In this document: piece after piece, positions 50,286 to 59,618 of the stretch | Layout: every line of letters begins with the position of its first letter | Numbering within the stretch: the stretch's first letter is position 1 | NCBI RefSeq assembly: GCF_000344135.1 | Contig: NZ_BAOP01000016.1 | Coordinates: 1-64,000 of the forward strand | DNA length: 64,000 nucleotides | From: Gordonia malaquae NBRC 108250 | Lineage (GTDB): Bacteria; Actinomycetota; Actinomycetes; Mycobacteriales; Mycobacteriaceae | Direction of reading: 5' to 3' | The notes under the pieces: model-generated | Told to the model about the DNA's origin: nothing | What the model saw: only the letters and a program-made list of their open reading frames with translations | Database searches by the model: none | Translations under genes and position numbers: made by a program

Positions 50286-51317
50286 CACATCAACACCCAC
50301 GGCACGTACCCCAGCGACGACGCCGCCGAGCTTCCACCGCCGGAGCCCGAGCAGGCGCGACGGCCGGTATTCCGGAGCCTTCCACGTCTGCTGTGGCGCA
50401 CCATCGTGAAGTCGTGGGACGACTCCATCATCGGCTGGGCCGCGCAGGCCGCCTTCTGGCAGGCGCTGTCTCTTCCACCGCTGCTGCTCGGAGTGCTCGG
50501 CAGTATCGGCTATGTGGCCGGATGGTTCGGCCCGGACACCGTCCAGGTCGTGACCGAACGGATCCTCTCCTTCGCCGACCGCACGTTCACCCCGCAGGTC
50601 GTGAACGATCTGATTCAGCCGACGGTCGAGAACGTCCTAGGTCGAGGCCGAGTCACGATCATGTCCGTGGGTTTCATCCTGTCGCTGTGGGCGGGGTCGT
50701 CGGCGATGTCGTGCTTCGTTTCGTCGATCGTCCACGCGCACGGTCAGCACGACGTCCGGAATCCGGTGTGGCAGCGCATCTTCGCGCTGATCATCTACCT
50801 GTTCTTCCTGGTGATGGCGATTCTGGTGCTGCCCCTGGTGGCGTTGGGACCGACGTATCTGCGGAACATCGTGCCCGCGTCCTGGGGCCCGGCGATCAGC
50901 GACCTGATCGACTGGCTGTACTTCCCGTTCGTCGGTCTGCTGCTGATCGGGGCCCTGTCGGCGCTGTACCGCTTCGCACTGCCCAATCCGCTGCCGCGCA
51001 GGCGACTGGTGCCGGGCGCGATCCTCGCGGGTGTCGGATTCTGGCTGACCTCGTACGTCCTGCGGTTCTATCTGACCGCGGTCACCGACGCAGGGTACAC
51101 ATACGGCGCACTCGCGACACCTATCGCGTTCCTCCTGTTCACGTACTTCCTCGGCTTCGCGATCGTGGCGGGCGCCGAGCTCAATTCAGTGATTCAGGAA
51201 TTCTGGCCCGCGAGGAAGGACGGCGCCGTCGTCCGGCATTGGGTCACGTCGCAGACCACCGAGTTGACCGACACCCTGCGGAACCGCGCCGTCGGTCGGC
51301 GCGGTTCCCCGGAGTGA
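50286..51317 (+). CDS. YihY/BrkB-family membrane protein, start uncertain
   Basis: An integral membrane protein of the YihY/virulence factor BrkB family with six helices (first at QAAFWQALSLPPLLLGVLG). The first canonical start in frame, GTG at 50406, would cut into the conserved LPRLLWRTIVKSW segment and has no ribosome binding site. The frame is open up to a TGA at 50283 but has no ATG, GTG or TTG between. So either a rare start (ATC at 50289 or CTG at 50385/50388) is used, or a one-base shift separates it from the ATG at 50278. Coordinates give the open part. Confidence 0.75.
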   Translation, partial: HINTHGTYPSDDAAELPPPEPEQARRPVFRSLPRLLWRTIVKSWDDSIIGWAAQAAFWQALSLPPLLLGVLGSIGYVAGWFGPDTVQVVTERILSFADRTFTPQVVNDLIQPTVENVLGRGRVTIMSVGFILSLWAGSSAMSCFVSSIVHAHGQHDVRNPVWQRIFALIIYLFFLVMAILVLPLVALGPTYLRNIVPASWGPAISDLIDWLYFPFVGLLLIGALSALYRFALPNPLPRRRLVPGAILAGVGFWLTSYVLRFYLTAVTDAGYTYGALATPIAFLLFTYFLGFAIVAGAELNSVIQEFWPARKDGAVVRHWVTSQTTELTDTLRNRAVGRRGSPE

Positions 51318-51340
51318 TCGGCTGACTCGCAGCGTCGCTG

Positions 51341-51571
51341 CTATTTCTTCATCTTCTCGTAGACCTTCTTGCACTTCTCGCACACCGGCGAACCGGGCTT
51401 GGCAGCCTTCGTCACCGGGAACGTCTCACCGCACAGTGCGACGACGTGGGTCCCCATGACGGCGCTCTCAGCCATCTTGTCCTTCTTCACGTAATGGAAG
51501 ACCTTGGGAGTGTCGTCGTCCTGCTCGGTCCGTTCGTCGATATCGGGCCGTTCGATCGTCTGCGTTGCCAT
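51341..51571 (-). CDS. DUF3039 protein
   Basis: A 76-aa small protein. The conserved part runs from VFHYVKKDKM to the end, with cysteines in VALCGETF and SPVCEKCKKVYEKM that could bind a metal. DUF3039 is an actinobacterial family of unknown function. ATG at 51571; convergent with the BrkB gene. Confidence 0.85.
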   Translation of the reverse strand: MATQTIERPDIDERTEQDDDTPKVFHYVKKDKMAESAVMGTHVVALCGETFPVTKAAKPGSPVCEKCKKVYEKMKK

Positions 51572-51606
51572 ACAGCCATTGTGACGCACTGTGGAAGGAT
51601 CGGGGT

Positions 51607-52047
51607 ATGGCGCGCGACGAATCCGACCCCACGACATTCCTGATCACCGGCGCCGATGACGACCTCGAAGCGGTGTACCGGGCCCGCAAACGGCGTTATC
51701 TCATCATGATGTCGATCCGTGTGCCCGCGCTGATCATCGCCGCGATCGTGTACTCGATGACGCAGAACGGATGGATCGCACTGGCCATCATCGTCGCGTC
51801 GATCCCGATCCCGTGGATCGCCGTCCTCCGGGCCAACGACCGCGAGCCCCGCAAGCGCGGCGAGGTCCCGACCTACCACTACGGCGGCGGCTACACCGTC
51901 GGGCAGGCCGAGTTGGCCGCCGAACCGGCGCGCGACCGCTTCGCCGACGACGATCACCCGGTGATCGACGCCGAGATCGAGGCGCCCGATCAGCCCGGGG
52001 ACACACCAAACGATAACCGAGCAGGCGGGCAGGACTCAGCACGATGA
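51607..52047 (+). CDS. DUF3099 membrane protein
   Basis: A 146-aa protein with two transmembrane helices (about residues 30-72) and a hydrophilic acidic tail. DUF3099 is of unknown function. ATG at 51607. Its stop overlaps the map start (ATGA), so it is co-translated with methionine aminopeptidase. Confidence 0.85.
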   Translation: MARDESDPTTFLITGADDDLEAVYRARKRRYLIMMSIRVPALIIAAIVYSMTQNGWIALAIIVASIPIPWIAVLRANDREPRKRGEVPTYHYGGGYTVGQAELAAEPARDRFADDDHPVIDAEIEAPDQPGDTPNDNRAGGQDSAR

Positions 52048-52820
52048 TCGAACTCAAGACTCCAGCCGAAGTCGAGAAGATGGCCGTCACCGGTCGCTTC
52101 GTGGCGCAGGTCCTCGACGATCTCGCGCGTCGCGCTGAACCGGGCGTCAACCTGCTCGACCTGGAGCAGCGTGCGCGAACGATGGTCGCCGACCGCGGAG
52201 CCGTCAGCTGCTATTGGGACTACGCGCCCTCGTTCGGGAGCGGCCCGTTCGGCAACGTGATCTGCCTGTCGGTCAACGACGCCGTCCTGCACGGTCTGCC
52301 CCGCGACCACGTGCTCGCGCCGGGCGACGTGCTGACCCTCGACTTCGCCGTGTCGATCGACGGGTGGGTGGCCGACGCCGCCCGCACCGTTCGGGTGGGA
52401 GTCGAGGACGATCCCACACACCCGGACGCACAACTGATCGCATCCACCGAGCGAGCGCTCGCCGCGGCCGTCGCCGAAATGGTTCCGGGCCACCGACTCG
52501 GTGACGTGTCCTGCGCGATCGGCGAGGTCGCCGTCGCCGAGGGCTACCGAGTGAACACCCAGTTCGGCGGGCACGGTCTCGGGCGGACGATGCACGAGGA
52601 TCCGCACGTCCCCAACCTCGGCCGTCGCGGTAAGGGACCACTCCTACGCCCCGGTGCGACGCTGGCGCTCGAGCCGTGGTGGGCGATCGGAACCGAACGC
52701 CTCGTCGCCGATCCGGACGGCTGGACCCTGCGGTCGGCGGACGGTTCGATGACCGCGCACTCCGAGCACACCGTCGCGGTCACCGACGACGGCCCGCGGA
52801 TCCTCACGACTCTCGACTGA
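52044..52820 (+). CDS. map: Methionine aminopeptidase, type I
   Basis: A 258-aa aminopeptidase removing initiator methionine. The five metal ligands are visible: LTLDFAVSIDGWVADAARTV (two Asp), GGHGLGRTMHE (His), and the two glutamates in LEPWW and SEHTVAVT. The 3' end overlaps that of the convergent ATPase gene by 17 bp. Confidence 0.94.
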   Translation: MIELKTPAEVEKMAVTGRFVAQVLDDLARRAEPGVNLLDLEQRARTMVADRGAVSCYWDYAPSFGSGPFGNVICLSVNDAVLHGLPRDHVLAPGDVLTLDFAVSIDGWVADAARTVRVGVEDDPTHPDAQLIASTERALAAAVAEMVPGHRLGDVSCAIGEVAVAEGYRVNTQFGGHGLGRTMHEDPHVPNLGRRGKGPLLRPGATLALEPWWAIGTERLVADPDGWTLRSADGSMTAHSEHTVAVTDDGPRILTTLD

Positions 52821-53817
52821 TCCGCCAGGCGTTCATCCGGCTGACGGCCCGTCCCGCATCGGGAAGCGCACGAGTCAACGCGGATGCGAGGTCGTCCCGC
52901 TCGCAGGACGCCCACACGTCGATCCGGACGTCCGCGTCGTGTGCGACGTCGAGGACCGTCGCCCATCGAGCGAGCGGGTCGACGCCGTCCGGGACGTCGA
53001 GACCCACGATCACCCAGTGATCGAACCGTTCGGCGAGTTTCAGGTAGTCCGCAGCCGCGGTCGGCGCGTCGCAGAGCGCTGCGAATTCCATCCAGACCGT
53101 CCCGGCGTCACGTCCCAGCAGCCGAACCGCTCGACAGTGCACACCGCGCGTGCCGACGGGCGGCGGTCCGAGCGTCGCACCGACCATCCACCGGCCGCCG
53201 CGGAATCCGGTCGTGCCGCCGTCGGCCCGCAGATCGTGCGCTCCCCCGACGTCGACGATCGTGAACACGTCCTCGATGAATGCGATCGTCGGCTCGAAGC
53301 CGGCGTGAAAGAGCGGATTCGGCATCTGCTCGGCCGGAGTTCGGTTGGATGTGACGATCACTCTGATCTCGCGTGAGATCAGAGCGCGCAGAACCCGATC
53401 CAGGAACACGCCGTCCGCCGGATCGTGCACCGCGAACTCGTCGAGACAGAGCACGTCCACTCCGCGCAGCACTGCGTCCAGTCCCCCGCGCCATCCGCCG
53501 CTCCTGTCGATCGCCGCATGCAGGTCGGCGAAGAATTCGTGGACGTGGCGCCGACGGACGGCCGTCCCGGTGGCAGTGACGACGCCGACGAACCAGTCGA
53601 CGACCTGGGTCTTCCCGCGACCTGGCGGTCCGCACAGATACACGGGCCCGTCACAGGCGAGCGCCTCGGCCGCCGCCGACTGACCATCGGTCAGACGCAT
53701 GCCCGATTCCGACGCCACCTGTCCGATGCCGTCGACGATCCGCCGGCGGGAGCGCACCCCCGGCCGGAGGCGGCGACGCACTCGCCTCGTCACCTTCGTG
53801 GATCCACCCATGTCCAT
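52804..53817 (-). CDS. Second AFG1/ZapE-like ATPase, diverged
   Basis: A 337-aa P-loop ATPase related to the one at 6487-7506. Walker A is CGPPGRGKTQ near residue 48, Walker B VLCLDEFAVHDPADG near 105 and sensor motif IVTSNRTPAEQMPNPLF near 140, all as in the AFG1/ZapE family, but the C-terminal third differs. I took the ATG at 53817; the longer frame would run through the divergent TetR gene. That start touches the palindrome 53818-53837, so the transcript may be leaderless or very short-leadered. Confidence 0.82.
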   Translation of the reverse strand: MDMGGSTKVTRRVRRRLRPGVRSRRRIVDGIGQVASESGMRLTDGQSAAAEALACDGPVYLCGPPGRGKTQVVDWFVGVVTATGTAVRRRHVHEFFADLHAAIDRSGGWRGGLDAVLRGVDVLCLDEFAVHDPADGVFLDRVLRALISREIRVIVTSNRTPAEQMPNPLFHAGFEPTIAFIEDVFTIVDVGGAHDLRADGGTTGFRGGRWMVGATLGPPPVGTRGVHCRAVRLLGRDAGTVWMEFAALCDAPTAAADYLKLAERFDHWVIVGLDVPDGVDPLARWATVLDVAHDADVRIDVWASCERDDLASALTRALPDAGRAVSRMNAWRISRES

Positions 53818-53837
53818 GACTCTATGTTCATAGAGTC
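53818..53837. promoter_or_regulatory. Palindrome between divergent ATPase and TetR genes
   Basis: GACTCTATG-TT-CATAGAGTC is a perfect 9-bp inverted repeat with a 2-bp centre. It fills most of the 27 bp between the two divergent start codons. It is a likely operator of the adjacent TetR regulator. Confidence 0.6.
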
Positions 53838-53844
53838 TGGTTGG

Positions 53845-54384
53845 ATGGCAGACGTGCCGGACCTCACTCGCCGCGACGCGATCTGCGACGCCGCCCTCGA
53901 CCTCGCCGCCGACGGCGGCAATCGCGCGGTGACCCACAGCGGTGTCGACAGGCTGCTCGAACTCCCTGCCGGGTCGACGTCGTACTACTTCCGCACCCGC
54001 CGAGCACTCCTCGACGGTGCGATCGGGCGTCTCACGGAGGATTCACGGACCGCGTTCGCACGCCTCGACCCTGCTGATCCAGCCGAGACGATCGGCGCCT
54101 ACCTGCACTCGCTCGTGACCGCCAGGAGTCGCGATGTGCGCGCGAGGTTCGCGTTGGCCTCCGACACGTCACATGATCACCAGCTTCGGGACGATCTCGC
54201 ACGCTGTCTGTTCTCCCACGACGGCGCCGTTGCGTTGTTCGCCTCCACCGGCTCGCCCGCACCCGCCGCCGACGCCGCCGACCTGCTTGTCTTCTGCGAA
54301 GGGGTCGCGGCGTCGCACCTGTTCGGAGCGACGCCGACACCAGCCGACCTGACCGCCGCGGTTCGTCGACGATTCCGCCTGTAG
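53845..54384 (+). CDS. TetR-family transcriptional regulator
   Basis: A 179-aa regulator. The N-terminal DNA-binding segment ([19 protein letters not shown], then [17 protein letters not shown]) is of the TetR type. The ligand domain is short. It starts at ATG 53845; an in-frame ATG at 53824 lies inside the palindrome. It probably controls itself and the divergent ATPase gene, tying that ATPase to an unknown small-molecule signal (inference). Confidence 0.82.
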   Translation: MADVPDLTRRDAICDAALDLAADGGNRAVTHSGVDRLLELPAGSTSYYFRTRRALLDGAIGRLTEDSRTAFARLDPADPAETIGAYLHSLVTARSRDVRARFALASDTSHDHQLRDDLARCLFSHDGAVALFASTGSPAPAADAADLLVFCEGVAASHLFGATPTPADLTAAVRRRFRL

Positions 54385-54412
54385 AAGGTCTCAGAGACTT
54401 CTCAGGGACGTC

Positions 54413-54439
54413 GGGAACCTTTCGCCGACCGAACACGTT
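54413..54439 (+). promoter_or_regulatory. ECF-type (SigE/SigH-like) promoter of sigB
   Basis: GGGAAC at 54413-54418 and CGTT at 54436-54439 with a 17-bp spacer match the mycobacterial SigE/SigH promoter pattern. The sigB ATG is 43 bp further. In M. tuberculosis sigB is transcribed by SigE and SigH, so the call fits established regulation. Confidence 0.75.
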
Positions 54440-54482
54440 GAACCTCGTGAACGCACACGAACAGCGCACACTTGGAGGTCGT

Positions 54483-55481
54483 ATGTCTCGCACGACGATT
54501 GCACGCCCCACTGCAGTTCCCGCCGCCCGGACCCGCCCGGCATTGACAGAGCAGGATCTCGACGCTCAGTCGCCATCCGCCGACCTGGTCCGCGTCTACC
54601 TGAACGGCATCGGCCGCACGGCACTGCTGAACGCCGAGCAGGAGGTGGAGCTCGCCAAGCAGATCGAAGCAGGCCTCTACGCGAAACACCTCCTCGCGAC
54701 CAAGAAGCGCCTCACCGCCGCCAAGAAGCGCGATCTGAACATCATCGCCCGCGAGGGCGACGCCGCTCGCGCTCACCTGCTCGAAGCCAACCTTCGACTC
54801 GTCGTGTCGCTCGCCAAGCGCTACACCGGCCGCGGCATGCCGCTCCTGGACCTGATCCAGGAAGGCAACCTCGGTCTGATCCGCGCCGCCGAGAAGTTCG
54901 ACTACGCGAAGGGCTTCAAGTTCTCGACGTACGCCACCTGGTGGATCCGTCAGGCGATCAGCCGCGGCATGGCCGACCAGAGCCGCACGATCCGTCTGCC
55001 CGTCCACCTCGTGGAGCAGGTGAACAAGCTCGCCCGCATTCGCCGTGAACTGCACCAGCAGCTGGGACGCGAAGCCACCGACGACGAGCTGGCCGCCGAG
55101 TCGGGCATCCCCGCGGAGAAGATCGCCGATCTCATGGACCACAGCCGGGACCCGGTGAGCCTCGACATGCCGGTGGGCTCCGATGAGGAGGCGCCCCTCG
55201 GCGACTTCATCGAAGACTCCGAGGCGACGTCGGCCGAGACCGTTGTCATCGCCAACCTGCTCCACTCGGACATCCGGTTGGTGCTCGGCACGCTCGACGA
55301 ACGCGAGCAGGCCGTCATCACGATGCGTTTCGGCCTCGACGACGGTCAGCCGCGCACGCTCGACCAGATCGGACGCGCATTCGGGCTGTCGCGTGAGCGC
55401 GTCCGCCAGATCGAACGCGACGTGATGGGCAAGCTGCGTCAGGGCGACCGGGCGGACAAGCTGCGCGCCTACGCCAGCTGA
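54483..55481 (+). CDS. sigB: Principal-like stress sigma factor SigB
   Basis: A 332-aa sigma-70 family group 2 factor. It has region 1.2 ([20 protein letters not shown]), region 2 ([35 protein letters not shown]), region 3 and region 4 ([18 protein letters not shown]), but not the long basic extension of SigA. GGAGG at 54474-54478 supports the ATG at 54483. SigB takes over promoters in stress and stationary phase. Confidence 0.95.
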   Translation: MSRTTIARPTAVPAARTRPALTEQDLDAQSPSADLVRVYLNGIGRTALLNAEQEVELAKQIEAGLYAKHLLATKKRLTAAKKRDLNIIAREGDAARAHLLEANLRLVVSLAKRYTGRGMPLLDLIQEGNLGLIRAAEKFDYAKGFKFSTYATWWIRQAISRGMADQSRTIRLPVHLVEQVNKLARIRRELHQQLGREATDDELAAESGIPAEKIADLMDHSRDPVSLDMPVGSDEEAPLGDFIEDSEATSAETVVIANLLHSDIRLVLGTLDEREQAVITMRFGLDDGQPRTLDQIGRAFGLSRERVRQIERDVMGKLRQGDRADKLRAYAS

Positions 55482-55496
55482 TCCGCCCGGGTCCTC

Positions 55497-58259
55497 CTAC
55501 CCGAGCCGCCTAGGCCCGGTGTCCGCGAGAGTGGGCACCGGGCCGACGCGCATCCACGCCCCCAGCACCGCGATGCCGTCCGCCGACGCGAGGACGGGAT
55601 CACATCGCACACTGCGGATCTCGGGCACGGCGTCGACCAACGCAGACACACGCAGCAGCAGGTCCACGAGGTGTTCGGTGTCGACGGCGTCGTCCACCGG
55701 ACCGGCTTCCAAGAGCATCGCCGCCTGTGGTTCCACGACCAGTTCCCGCGCATCCGCCTCGGTCAACGGCACCGCCCGGTAACCGCGGTCGCCGAGGACG
55801 TCGAACAGGCGACCCGACAACCCGAAACTGAGGAGAGGGCCGAACGACGCGTTGTCGGTCACCGAGATCGACGTGCCGAGGCCCTTGGGCGCCATCTTCT
55901 GCACATGCAGCACCGTGTCGCCGGTCAGCGCCTGCAGTTCGGCGAACGCAGTCAGCACGCTGGTGGCGTCCGGCAGGTCCAGGCGTGCGCCTTCCCTGTC
56001 CACGCGGCCGACCCACGACTTCGACGTCGCCTTCACCGCGACCGGGAATCCGAACTCACGCGCGGCGGCCGACGCCTCCTGCATCGTGCGGACTTCGCGG
56101 AACGGCACCACGTTGATGCCGAAGTAGGCGAGCACCCTCGCCGACTCGACCCGAGTGAGCTCACGAGGACCGTCGGCCATCGCCTCGCGAACGAACGACC
56201 GGGCGTCCTCGGCTGCGGCGCCCTCGAACGTTCGGACCTGCGACGGTGGTCGCGATCGCCACGCCGAGTACTTCCACGCGTGCGCGAGGGCATTCGCCGC
56301 ACGTTCGGGCGTCGAGTACGACGGGATCGAACCGCGCACGGGCATCCCGTCCGGACCCGATCGGGACAGCCCCGGCGGCACACCCTCCACCGCGAGGAAC
56401 GTGGTGACCACGGGTTTCGACGGAACGTCTCCCCCGTCCGCGGGACGCACCGCCTCCATCAGACCGTGTGCGTAGTCCGCTGCATCGACCGCGACCGGAG
56501 GCACGAACACCACGATCACCGCATCAACGGACTCGTCGTTCATCGCGACCGCTACCGCCGCGGACAGATCTGGCTGCGTGACCGCCGGACCGAGGTCGAC
56601 CATGGCCACGACGTCGAGCCCGGAGGCGCGCGCCGTGTTCGCGGCCAACGACGCGATGACCGACGAGTTGCCGATGATCGCCGTTCGCGGCCCCGCGGGC
56701 AACGGCTGGTATGCGAGGATCGCTCCGCAGTCGAAGAGTTCGGTCAACGTCTCCACTTGGATCACGCCCGCTTGGCCGAGCACCATGTGCGCGATCGCGT
56801 CGTCTCGCCCTGCTTCGCGGGTGCGTGCCGCCCGGCTCTGCGTCATCGCGCCGCGTCCGGACTTGATCGCGACGATCGGCTTCGACTCGGCGACACGTCG
56901 GGCGATGCGGCTGAACTTGCGTGGATTTCCGAAACTCTCCAGGTAGAGCAGCACCACGTCGGTGCTCTCGTCGGTGTCCCAGTACTGCAGCACGTCGTTG
57001 CCCGACACGTCGGCGCGGTTTCCCGCCGACACGAATGTCGACAGGCCCAGCCCCCGATGGGCGGCGGTGTCGAGAATCGCGATGCCCAGCGCGCCCGACT
57101 GGCAGAAGAACCCGACGCGGCCCGGGCCCGGCACCCGCGGTGCCAGGGTGGCGTTGAGTCCGATGTCCAGGTCCGCGTTGATGACGCCGAGAGCGTTCGG
57201 CCCCACCAGGCGCATCCCGTGCGCTCGGACCCGCTCGGCGAGCCGGCGTTCGGACTCCAGCCCCGCCTCACCGCTCTCACCGAACCCAGCCGACACCACG
57301 ACCAGAGTCCGAACCCCCTTGGCGAGACAGTCGCTGAGCACATCGTCCATCCCTGCGGCGGGCACGGCGACCACAGCGAGGTCGACGGGATCGGGAATGG
57401 CGCGAACGCTCGGATACGACCGAATGCCGCGCACCGACGGCGGAGCGGGTCGCGGCTCGCGGACCGGCCTGCGCTGGGTCGGTGCTGCGAACTTCGAGAC
57501 GTGTTCCTCGGGTTCGGGCTCGTCGACCGGTGCGCCGGGACCGTTCACCGGGAACACGGGTCCGGTGAATCCGCCCGCAATGATGTTCGCGAGCAGGACG
57601 TTGCCGACCTTCTTGGTGTCCGTCGACGCGCCGATCACCGCGATGGACTGCGGATGGAGGAGATTGGCGATGCTTCGCGCCTCCGACGCCCGTTCGCGGG
57701 CGTTGCGCACCGACGTCAACGCCTCGCTCGGGTCGATCAGGAACTCCACGTGCACGGTGCTGCCGTCGAATGCCCGGCTCACCTGGTAACCGGCGTCGCG
57801 GAACACCGCGACCATGTTCGGGTTCTCGGAGAGCACCTCTGCCTCGAAGCGCGTGAATCCGTGTTCTGCCGCGGCGCCCGCCAGGTGCTCGAGCAGGATC
57901 GGCCCGAGACCACGACCCTGATGGTGATCGGCGACGACGAACGCGACCTCGGCGGACTCCGGTTTGCCGTCGGCCGCCAGCCCTTCGTACACGCCCATCG
58001 CGATGATCTCGTCGCCGAGGAGCGCCAGGAAGGCGGCCCGGTTCTTGTAGTCGACGGTCGTCATGCGGACCACTTCGCGTGGCGGCAGCGTCGGGGTGGG
58101 TCCGAAGTAGCGGAGGTAGCGTGTGCGTTCGCTCAGCCCGTTGTGGAACTCGACGAGGGCGTCGGCGTCGGCAGGGACGATCGGCCGCAGGTGAACGACG
58201 CCGCCGTCCGAGGCGAGTACGTCGGCCACCCAGTGGCGAGGGTATTCGGTGTCAGTCAC
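55497..58259 (-). CDS. GNAT / ADP-forming acyl-CoA-synthetase-like fusion (Pat-type protein acetyltransferase)
   Basis: A 920-aa fusion. Residues about 20-190 are a GNAT domain (VADHHQGRGLGPILLEHLAG as acetyl-CoA loop); the rest looks like an NDP-forming acetyl-CoA synthetase: CoA-binding (SIAVIGASTDTKKVGN), succinyl-CoA-ligase-like and ATP-grasp parts. The phospho-histidine segment, usually SHTGxLAGS, reads ARTREAGR (Arg codon at 56823-56825), so the synthetase half is probably a sensor, as in Salmonella Pat. GNAT at the N-terminus is the arrangement of streptomycete PatA. Its start overlaps the end of acuC by eight bases with GGAGG inside acuC. Likely acetylates and inhibits acyl-CoA synthetases. 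Confidence 0.88.
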   Translation of the reverse strand: MTDTEYPRHWVADVLASDGGVVHLRPIVPADADALVEFHNGLSERTRYLRYFGPTPTLPPREVVRMTTVDYKNRAAFLALLGDEIIAMGVYEGLAADGKPESAEVAFVVADHHQGRGLGPILLEHLAGAAAEHGFTRFEAEVLSENPNMVAVFRDAGYQVSRAFDGSTVHVEFLIDPSEALTSVRNARERASEARSIANLLHPQSIAVIGASTDTKKVGNVLLANIIAGGFTGPVFPVNGPGAPVDEPEPEEHVSKFAAPTQRRPVREPRPAPPSVRGIRSYPSVRAIPDPVDLAVVAVPAAGMDDVLSDCLAKGVRTLVVVSAGFGESGEAGLESERRLAERVRAHGMRLVGPNALGVINADLDIGLNATLAPRVPGPGRVGFFCQSGALGIAILDTAAHRGLGLSTFVSAGNRADVSGNDVLQYWDTDESTDVVLLYLESFGNPRKFSRIARRVAESKPIVAIKSGRGAMTQSRAARTREAGRDDAIAHMVLGQAGVIQVETLTELFDCGAILAYQPLPAGPRTAIIGNSSVIASLAANTARASGLDVVAMVDLGPAVTQPDLSAAVAVAMNDESVDAVIVVFVPPVAVDAADYAHGLMEAVRPADGGDVPSKPVVTTFLAVEGVPPGLSRSGPDGMPVRGSIPSYSTPERAANALAHAWKYSAWRSRPPSQVRTFEGAAAEDARSFVREAMADGPRELTRVESARVLAYFGINVVPFREVRTMQEASAAAREFGFPVAVKATSKSWVGRVDREGARLDLPDATSVLTAFAELQALTGDTVLHVQKMAPKGLGTSISVTDNASFGPLLSFGLSGRLFDVLGDRGYRAVPLTEADARELVVEPQAAMLLEAGPVDDAVDTEHLVDLLLRVSALVDAVPEIRSVRCDPVLASADGIAVLGAWMRVGPVPTLADTGPRRLG

Positions 58260-59496
58260 GGGGGTCCTCCGGATCGAGGCCGTGCAGAGGGAACACGGCG
58301 CGGCGGGTGGCGAGGATCGCCTTGTCGGTCTGGCGTTGAGCGTTCTCGGAGATGCCGTCCGGAGGCGGAGCCCCGGCGTCGCCGTCCCATGGCACATAAG
58401 CGAGGTCGCCGCCGTCGCCCATCGTCGACTCCGGCGGTCTCGAGTAGTCGGGATGCACGGCCTGCTCCGCCGCGGCGGCCTCGGCGAGCCAGTCGGCGCC
58501 GATCGGCGTCGAGGGGTCGACGTCCCTGTCGAGCGCCATGCCGATCAAGTGCGTCCAAGCGCGTGGCACGACGTTGATCACGCCGTATCCGCCGCCGCCG
58601 ACGGCGAGCCATCGGCCGTCGCAGTAGGTGTCCGCGAGGTCCCGCAGGGCGCGCATCGCGGACGCCTGACCGTCGACGGTCAGCGCCAGATCGGTGAGCG
58701 GGTCGGCCACGTGGGAGTCGACACCGGCCTGCGTGACGATGATCTGCGGTTTGAACGACGCGATCATCGAGGGGACGACGGCGTGGAACGCCCGAAGCCA
58801 CAACCGGTCTGTGACACCGGGCATGAGGCCGAGGTTCACCGATGCGCCCTCGGCGTGTCCGTCACCGATCTCGGTGGTCCATCCGGTGCCGGGCCAGAGC
58901 GTCGCCGGGTGCTGGTGGACTGAGATCGTCATGACCCGCGGGTCGCTGTAAAACTGGTGCTGGACGCCGTCGCCGTGGTGAGCGTCGATGTCGACGTACG
59001 CGATCCGGTCGTATCCCTGCGCGAGCAGCCATTCGATGGCGATCGAGCAGTCGTTGTAGATGCAGAAGCCCGCTGCGTGCCCCGGCATGGCGTGATGCAT
59101 GCCGCCGCCGATGTTCACCGCACGCGTCACCGCGCCGGAGGTGATGGCCTGCGCTGCGGCGAGCGTGCCGCCGACGAGCATCGATCCGGCCTCGTGCATG
59201 GATTCGAACACCGGGTTGTCGTCGTTGCCCAACCCGAACAACCGTTGCAGCAGGGCGTTGTTCGACGCGGTGGCCCCCGACCCGACCGCGCGCACGGCGT
59301 CGATGTACGACCGCGTGTGGACAGTCGAGAGGATCGTGTCGTCCACCGGCAGCGGTTCGGCGGGCTCGACGTCGTCGAGCAGGCCGAGACTCCGCGACAG
59401 CGACATCGTCAACGCGAGCCGGATGGGGCTCATCGGGTGGGTGTACGCCCACTTGTAGTCGAGGAAATGATCGCTCCAGATGATCGCGGCATTCAC
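58252..59496 (-). CDS. acuC: AcuC-like class I lysine deacetylase
   Basis: A 414-aa histone-deacetylase-fold enzyme. The zinc site is seen in AYVDIDAHHGDGVQHQFY (about residue 165) and the second catalytic part in TQAGVDSHVADPLTDL; the histidine pair is in GGGMHHAMPGHAAGFC. AcuC removes acetyl from acetyl-CoA synthetase in Bacillus. Overlap with the Pat-type acetyltransferase gene gives a writer-eraser pair. GTG at 59496 chosen over the longer frame. Confidence 0.92.
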   Translation of the reverse strand: MNAAIIWSDHFLDYKWAYTHPMSPIRLALTMSLSRSLGLLDDVEPAEPLPVDDTILSTVHTRSYIDAVRAVGSGATASNNALLQRLFGLGNDDNPVFESMHEAGSMLVGGTLAAAQAITSGAVTRAVNIGGGMHHAMPGHAAGFCIYNDCSIAIEWLLAQGYDRIAYVDIDAHHGDGVQHQFYSDPRVMTISVHQHPATLWPGTGWTTEIGDGHAEGASVNLGLMPGVTDRLWLRAFHAVVPSMIASFKPQIIVTQAGVDSHVADPLTDLALTVDGQASAMRALRDLADTYCDGRWLAVGGGGYGVINVVPRAWTHLIGMALDRDVDPSTPIGADWLAEAAAAEQAVHPDYSRPPESTMGDGGDLAYVPWDGDAGAPPPDGISENAQRQTDKAILATRRAVFPLHGLDPEDPRD

Positions 59497-59618
59497 CCCG
59501 CCAACGCTATAGGTTCTGCTCGCGCACATGTGGCCGACACTCGCCGAATCGCGTGAGCCGACCGGTAGTCACCGCCGGCCGATCACTTTGGGTAACCTGA
59601 GAGTTCAGCGAAAGGACC

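Noticed and set aside
50081..51325. 414-aa plus-strand frame over the BrkB region
   Set aside because: Arg-rich, out of frame with the membrane protein whose family motifs are clear; only its possible use of ATG 50278 as source of a frameshifted start was kept.
54427..54442. KstR-like AAC-N2-GTT palindrome (GAACACGTTGAA) before sigB
   Set aside because: Outer positions do not fit the KstR consensus and the GTT is better explained as the -10 of the ECF promoter.
55671..58577. 968-aa open frame on the plus strand
   Set aside because: It is antisense to the GNAT/ACS and acuC genes, has arginine/histidine-rich low-complexity content and no recognisable domain; a GC-rich shadow.
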